Source: Pseudomonadota bacterium
GTDB taxonomy: Bacteria > Desulfobacterota > DSM-4660 > Desulfatiglandales > B25-G16
Length of the DNA stretch: 15,124 nucleotides
Direction of reading: 5' to 3'
NCBI GenBank assembly: GCA_015223015.1
Contig: JADFWK010000033.1
Span: 1-15,124 of the forward strand
Below, one piece after another: positions 13,119-15,124 of the stretch (position 1 is its first letter; each line of letters opens with the position of its first letter). Position numbers and translations under genes: made by a program. The notes beneath the pieces were generated by a model. The model made no database searches. It was not told where the DNA came from and saw only the letters and a list, made by a program, of their open reading frames with translations.

Positions 13119-13606
13119 AAGCTTCTCACTTTTCAAAGGACATTCATCAATTTTTAGAACTCTTAGCCAAACACAAGGTGAAATATGTCATTGTGGGTGG
13201 AGAAGCGGTTATTTACTACGGTTATGCCCGGCTAACAGGTGACGTAGATTTTTTCTTCGGAACCTCGAAGGAAAACGCACAATGTCTATACGATGCATTA
13301 GAGGAATTCTGGGAAGGAGATATCCCGGGGTTAGATTCATTTGAGGGAGTGATGCAATCCGGGACTATCTTGCAGTTCGGTGTGCCACCAAACAGAATTG
13401 ATCTGGTAAACCGCATTGACGGCGTCACCTTCGAGGAAGCGTGGACGGGCAAGACGACAACGAGCGTCGAGATTTCAGGTGAATCAATTCCAGTATATTT
13501 CATAGGCTTAGACCAACTGATAACAAATAAAGACGCGATTAAGAGACCCAAAGACCTCGAGGATTTAAAATACCTTAAGAAAGCAAAGGAAAACAATCCT
13601 TCGTGA
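13115..13606 (+). CDS. Nucleotidyltransferase (DUF6036-like), toxin-antitoxin-type module
   Basis: A 163-residue nucleotidyltransferase-fold protein. The core is VKYVIVGGEAVIYYGYARLTGDVDFFF (22-48): Gly28-Gly29 replace the classic GS, and Asp43-x-Asp45 form the metal-binding pair. This GGxA...YG..R.T.DxDFF wording is typical of the stand-alone family often paired with a short DNA-binding-like protein. The rest includes FGVPPNRIDLVNRIDGVTFEEAW (89-111) with a third candidate acidic residue (Asp98), and a C-terminal KDLEDLKYLKKA helix. Active-site residues look intact, unlike the deleted relative at 8860. Related nucleotidyltransferases act in AbiE-like and MenT systems, where they modify tRNA, but no substrate can be assigned here. 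Its TGA stop lies exactly where the repeated comEA-like 3' end begins. Confidence 0.82.
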   Translation: MKASHFSKDIHQFLELLAKHKVKYVIVGGEAVIYYGYARLTGDVDFFFGTSKENAQCLYDALEEFWEGDIPGLDSFEGVMQSGTILQFGVPPNRIDLVNRIDGVTFEEAWTGKTTTSVEISGESIPVYFIGLDQLITNKDAIKRPKDLEDLKYLKKAKENNPS

Positions 13607-13668
13607 AGATCAAGGGTATTGGGCCAAAAACCTTTGATGCCAACAAAGATGTAATCACGGTGGAATAG
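13603..13668 (+). pseudogene. 3' remnant of a third ComEA-like gene
   Basis: The frame reads VKIKGIGPKTFDANKDVITVE and stop, matching the last 21 residues of the protein at 12305 at 17 positions. The DNA match continues about 20 bases past the stop, to 13688. It begins within a few bases of the stop codon of the preceding nucleotidyltransferase. It has no ribosome-binding site and no N-terminal part. Confidence 0.85.
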
Positions 13669-13684
13669 TCGGTCGCAAGTTTAG

Positions 13685-13843
13685 CTCCTGAGCCGTTTCA
13701 ATAGGTTCCGCAATGCCGATCTCGGCAAGCATGTGGCAGATCTGCTTGATATGGAATACATGCCTACGATGATGACCTATGCTTTGAGACGACTGCTCCG
13801 CAAAGGAACAATTTGTCTGATACCCCATACGCGGCACGTTTAA
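13685..13843 (+). pseudogene. Internal fragment of a helical DNA-binding-like protein
   Basis: A frame without start reads SRFNRFRNADLGKHVADLLD, then MPTMMTYALRRLLRKGTICL and IPHTRHV before a stop. The LRRLLRKG..C.IPHT wording resembles the winged-helix part of a protein often seen as repeated copies in bacterial genomes, where it continues into further sequence; here it stops at once. I regard it as a decayed fragment. The following stretch to 14051 holds a palindromic repeat (13960) and a TTGACA at 13848 with no gene behind it; otherwise nothing is seen. Confidence 0.35.
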
Positions 13844-13959
13844 GTGCTTGACAGATATAAGAATGTGAGAGATATTTTGGACTTAAAGTAACGAACATAC
13901 CAACGTCCGCCATTACGCGCTTTTCTAGTAAAGTTATTGATTACAATGAATTAGCTTTC

Positions 13960-13976
13960 AAAAAGTGACTGTCACC
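13960..13976. repeat. Short palindromic repeat, copy 2
   Basis: AAAAAGTGACTGTCACC: the stem GTGAC-T-GTCAC differs from the copy at 8661 (GTGGC-T-GCCAC) by one base pair, changed on both arms so pairing is kept. The rest of the 17 bases is identical. Confidence 0.5.
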
Positions 13977-14051
13977 ACTTAGCATTGGCAATGTTAGTTG
14001 TGCGACTAAGAGCCAAACGTAGAGCCCTTGGTAATCTGCGGTTTTCCCAGA

Positions 14052-14072
14052 GAGCTGTGAGCTGTAAGCTGT
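14052..14072 (+). repeat. Three 7-base units RAGCTGT
   Basis: GAGCTGT, GAGCTGT and AAGCTGT stand in tandem without gaps, ending 26 bases before the hicA start codon. They belong to the NAGCTNT sub-type also seen at 9065 and 14664. Confidence 0.55.
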
Positions 14073-14098
14073 ATCCATTCTGCCACATGTTATAAGCC

Positions 14099-14350
14099 AT
14101 GGACAAAAATGTATTAGACAGGATCCTAAGTGGGCTAGCTGACAAAAATATAAGATTTCAACATATGAGGAGGCTCCTAAAGGATTTTGGGTTTTCTGAA
14201 AGAATAAAGGGTGATCACCATATTTTTTATAAAGAGGGAATCGAGGAAATTATCAATCTACAACCCCTCAAGGGTGGAAAGTCAAAATCGTACCAAGTAA
14301 AACAGGTCCGAGGGATTATCCTTAAGTATAAACTCCATGGGGAAGCATAA
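14099..14350 (+). CDS. hicA: HicA-family mRNA interferase toxin
   Basis: An 83-residue member of the longer HicA subgroup. The double-stranded RNA-binding-like core is IRFQHMRRLLKDFGFSERIKGDHHIFYKEGIEEIINLQPLKGGKSKSYQVKQVRGIILKYKL (residues 18-78, quoted only to show landmarks: GDHHIF with the catalytic His, INLQP and the QVKQVR end). The catalytic histidine is the second His of DHHIF. The N-terminal 17 residues (MDKNVLDRILSGLADKN) occur in relatives of this subgroup, which supports the ATG at 14099 despite the lack of a clear ribosome-binding site. HicA toxins cleave mRNA and tmRNA. The antitoxin gene follows with one base between stop and start. Heptad tracts flank the pair on both sides. 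Confidence 0.88.
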   Translation: MDKNVLDRILSGLADKNIRFQHMRRLLKDFGFSERIKGDHHIFYKEGIEEIINLQPLKGGKSKSYQVKQVRGIILKYKLHGEA

Positions 14351-14351
14351 A

Positions 14352-14561
14352 ATGTACAAATATGAACTAATAATTTATTGGGGTGAAGAAGATAAACGTT
14401 ATTTGGTAGAGGTTCCTGAGCTCCCTGGTTGCATGGCTGATGGTGAAACGTATCAAGATGCAATAAGAAACGCGGAGATTGTAATCTCAGAATGGATCGA
14501 AACTGCTCAGAGCGCAGGCAGGGAAGTACCTCAGCCAAAAGGTAGATTAGCTTATGCCTAA
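14352..14561 (+). CDS. hicB: HicB-family antitoxin
   Basis: A 69-residue antitoxin with the partial RNase H-like HicB fold: YKYELIIYWGEEDKRYLVEVPELPGCMADGETYQDAIRNA is the usual first half, with the invariant ELPGC turn (near residues 23-27), followed by the helix EIVISEWIETAQSAG and the PQPKGRLAYA end. The ATG at 14352 is preferred over an in-frame ATG at 14337 because the conserved part starts there and GGGGAAG lies upstream, inside the end of hicA. No C-terminal helix-turn-helix or ribbon-helix-helix is present, so operator binding, if any, must come from elsewhere. It masks the HicA active site by direct binding. Confidence 0.88.
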   Translation: MYKYELIIYWGEEDKRYLVEVPELPGCMADGETYQDAIRNAEIVISEWIETAQSAGREVPQPKGRLAYA

Positions 14562-14584
14562 TAAGTCAAAACATGCCTCTCCCT

Positions 14585-14640
14585 CAGCTTCGCGCTATGC
14601 GCTCTATCCTTTGTACTATGCTCCAATAACTATGAGCTAG
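14585..14640 (+). repeat. Degenerate 7-base tandem tract after hicB
   Basis: Eight units in register include CAGCTTC, GCGCTAT, GCGCTCT, GTACTAT, TAACTAT and GAGCTAG. It begins 23 bases after the hicB stop and blends the GCGCTCT and NAGCTNT sub-types, linking the two. Confidence 0.6.
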
Positions 14641-14663
14641 TTTGTCTCTTGCCTTTCCCTTAT

Positions 14664-14684
14664 AAGCTTTCAGCTATGAGCTAT
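14664..14684 (+). repeat. Three 7-base units NAGCTNT
   Basis: AAGCTTT, CAGCTAT and GAGCTAT stand in tandem directly before the truncated nucleotidyltransferase frame. The first two units match 9065-9078 in 13 of 14 bases. Confidence 0.55.
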
Positions 14685-14736
14685 AATGCAGTTAAATAGT
14701 GATGTCGCTCATTATTATAACAGTAATGAGAAGCAG

Positions 14737-14874
14737 ATGAAAAAGGCGCTAACTAAAAATCAGATAAGTGCATTATCTGAATATCTAAGTATCTTGAGAA
14801 CCAAGTTTAGGGAGAAAATTGTAGATGTCTTACTTTTTGAAGAAAAGATGAAGGGACCTGACCCTAACCTCTAA
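14737..14874 (+). pseudogene. Nucleotidyltransferase N-terminal fragment, cut before catalytic motif
   Basis: From the ATG at 14737 the frame gives MKKALTKNQISALSEYLSIL, then RTKFREKIVDVLLF, and after that EEKMKGPDPNL and stop. The first 34 residues match the leading helix and first strand of MNT-type nucleotidyltransferases, where ..VLLF is normally followed at once by GSRARG. Here the conserved sequence ends exactly at LLF, and unrelated residues follow. The product of 45 residues (62 if the ATG at 14686 is used) lacks all catalytic residues. It may be a broken half of an MNT/HEPN module. A ParB-domain gene begins 11 bases after its stop. Confidence 0.6.
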
Positions 14875-14885
14875 CTGGAGAGCCG

Positions 14886-15124
14886 ATGGAAGTCAGTATT
14901 TCCGATTTAATCTGGGACACATCCATCTACCCCAGAGCAGGGAAGAGCGAGAAGACCATCAGCGCGTATGTTGAGGCCCTTGCGATCGGCGCGGAATTTC
15001 CGCCAATCAAGATTCAGAGAGTCTTTAACTATCCGGAAGGCGGTCAAACAACCGACCTGCCTGCCGGTAGGCATGGAGCGACCATAATCATAGATGGTAT
15101 CCACCGCTGGTTTGCGTTTAAGGA
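14886..15124 (+). CDS. ParB N-terminal (sulfiredoxin-like) domain protein, 3' end outside window
   Basis: The ATG at 14886 follows TGGAGAG. Seventy-nine codons are present before the right edge. The pattern ISDLIWDTSIYPRAGKSEKT, then ISAYVEALAIGAEFPPIKIQ (residues ~34-53) and later IIIDGIHRWFAFK (~67-79) is that of ParB/Spo0J N-terminal nuclease-like domains: YPR, YVEAL..GAEFPPI and the DGxHRw box. Plain ParB segregation proteins are not the only members; many stand-alone relatives occur on phages and mobile elements, and some use CTP. Between the two conserved parts is an unusual stretch, GGQTTDLPAGRHG, produced by a palindromic element (15058-15073). Further domains cannot be seen. Confidence 0.75.
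   Translation, partial: MEVSISDLIWDTSIYPRAGKSEKTISAYVEALAIGAEFPPIKIQRVFNYPEGGQTTDLPAGRHGATIIIDGIHRWFAFK
15058..15073. repeat. Palindromic element inside the ParB-domain gene
   Basis: TGCCTGCCGGTAGGCA is self-complementary over 16 bases with one G-T pair. In frame it supplies the DLPAGRHG residues. I recall a repetitive palindrome giving LPAGRQ-like peptides within genes of several uncultivated bacterial groups; this looks like one copy. Confidence 0.5.

Noticed and set aside
13655..13837. Minus-strand 60-residue ORF.
   Set aside because: The plus strand of the same stretch reads as a coherent basic helical fragment; the minus frame has no start signal or family resemblance.
13848..13876. 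TTGACA followed 17 bases later by GATATT.
   Set aside because: The -10 is only fair and no gene follows for over 200 bases, so it is probably chance in AT-rich debris.
14907..15104. Minus-strand ORF with an MPTGRQVG peptide.
   Set aside because: It is the antisense shadow of the ParB-domain gene; the peptide comes from the palindromic element.

Overview
The window looks like chromosomal DNA of a Gram-negative, mid-GC bacterium. The best guess is a Desulfobacterota (former Deltaproteobacteria) relative. The order leuS-lptE-holA, then convergent rpsT, then murJ is one I associate with that group, and LptE implies an outer membrane. This is inference from gene order and protein style, not from a search.

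Positions 1-4982 are dense core genome: the end of leuS, lptE (LPS transport), holA (polymerase III delta), rpsT on the minus strand, murJ (lipid II flippase), a tRNA-Ala(CGC) and a lone hisB. Two details stand out. S20 starts at a TTG and has a 24-residue tail that lies entirely inside the antisense 3' end of holA. The tRNA-Ala carries the G3:U70 identity pair.

Positions 4983-8040 are transitional: a gene-poor stretch, a four-helix-bundle (S23-type) gene bounded by 12-bp inverted repeats, a winged-helix/Rossmann regulator of the type found in exopolysaccharide clusters, and ugd. With wecB further on, this indicates a surface-polysaccharide locus.

Positions 8040-15124 are an accessory island of small toxin-antitoxin-like modules and their wreckage. 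They include a truncated DUF4258 gene, a partner protein plus an internally deleted nucleotidyltransferase, an MNT/HEPN pair, a Phd/RelE pair with a very clear autoregulated promoter, a partner/nucleotidyltransferase pair, HicA/HicB, a nucleotidyltransferase cut off just before its catalytic motif, and the start of a ParB-domain gene. They are interspersed with two ComEA-like secreted helix-hairpin-helix proteins, wecB and transposon-like scraps.

Two patterns tie the island together. First, modules sit between a complete gene and a second, divergent copy of that gene's 3' end: comEA-[module]-comEA 3' end, and wecB-[MNT/HEPN]-wecB 3' end. Second, module borders carry degenerate tracts with a strict 7-base period (GCGCTCT/GCTCTTT-like, and NAGCTNT-like). 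Together with the inverted-repeat-bounded four-helix cassette and two palindromes with compensating base changes, this suggests cassette-like gain and loss at shared sequence borders. No integrase or intact transposase is visible in the window.
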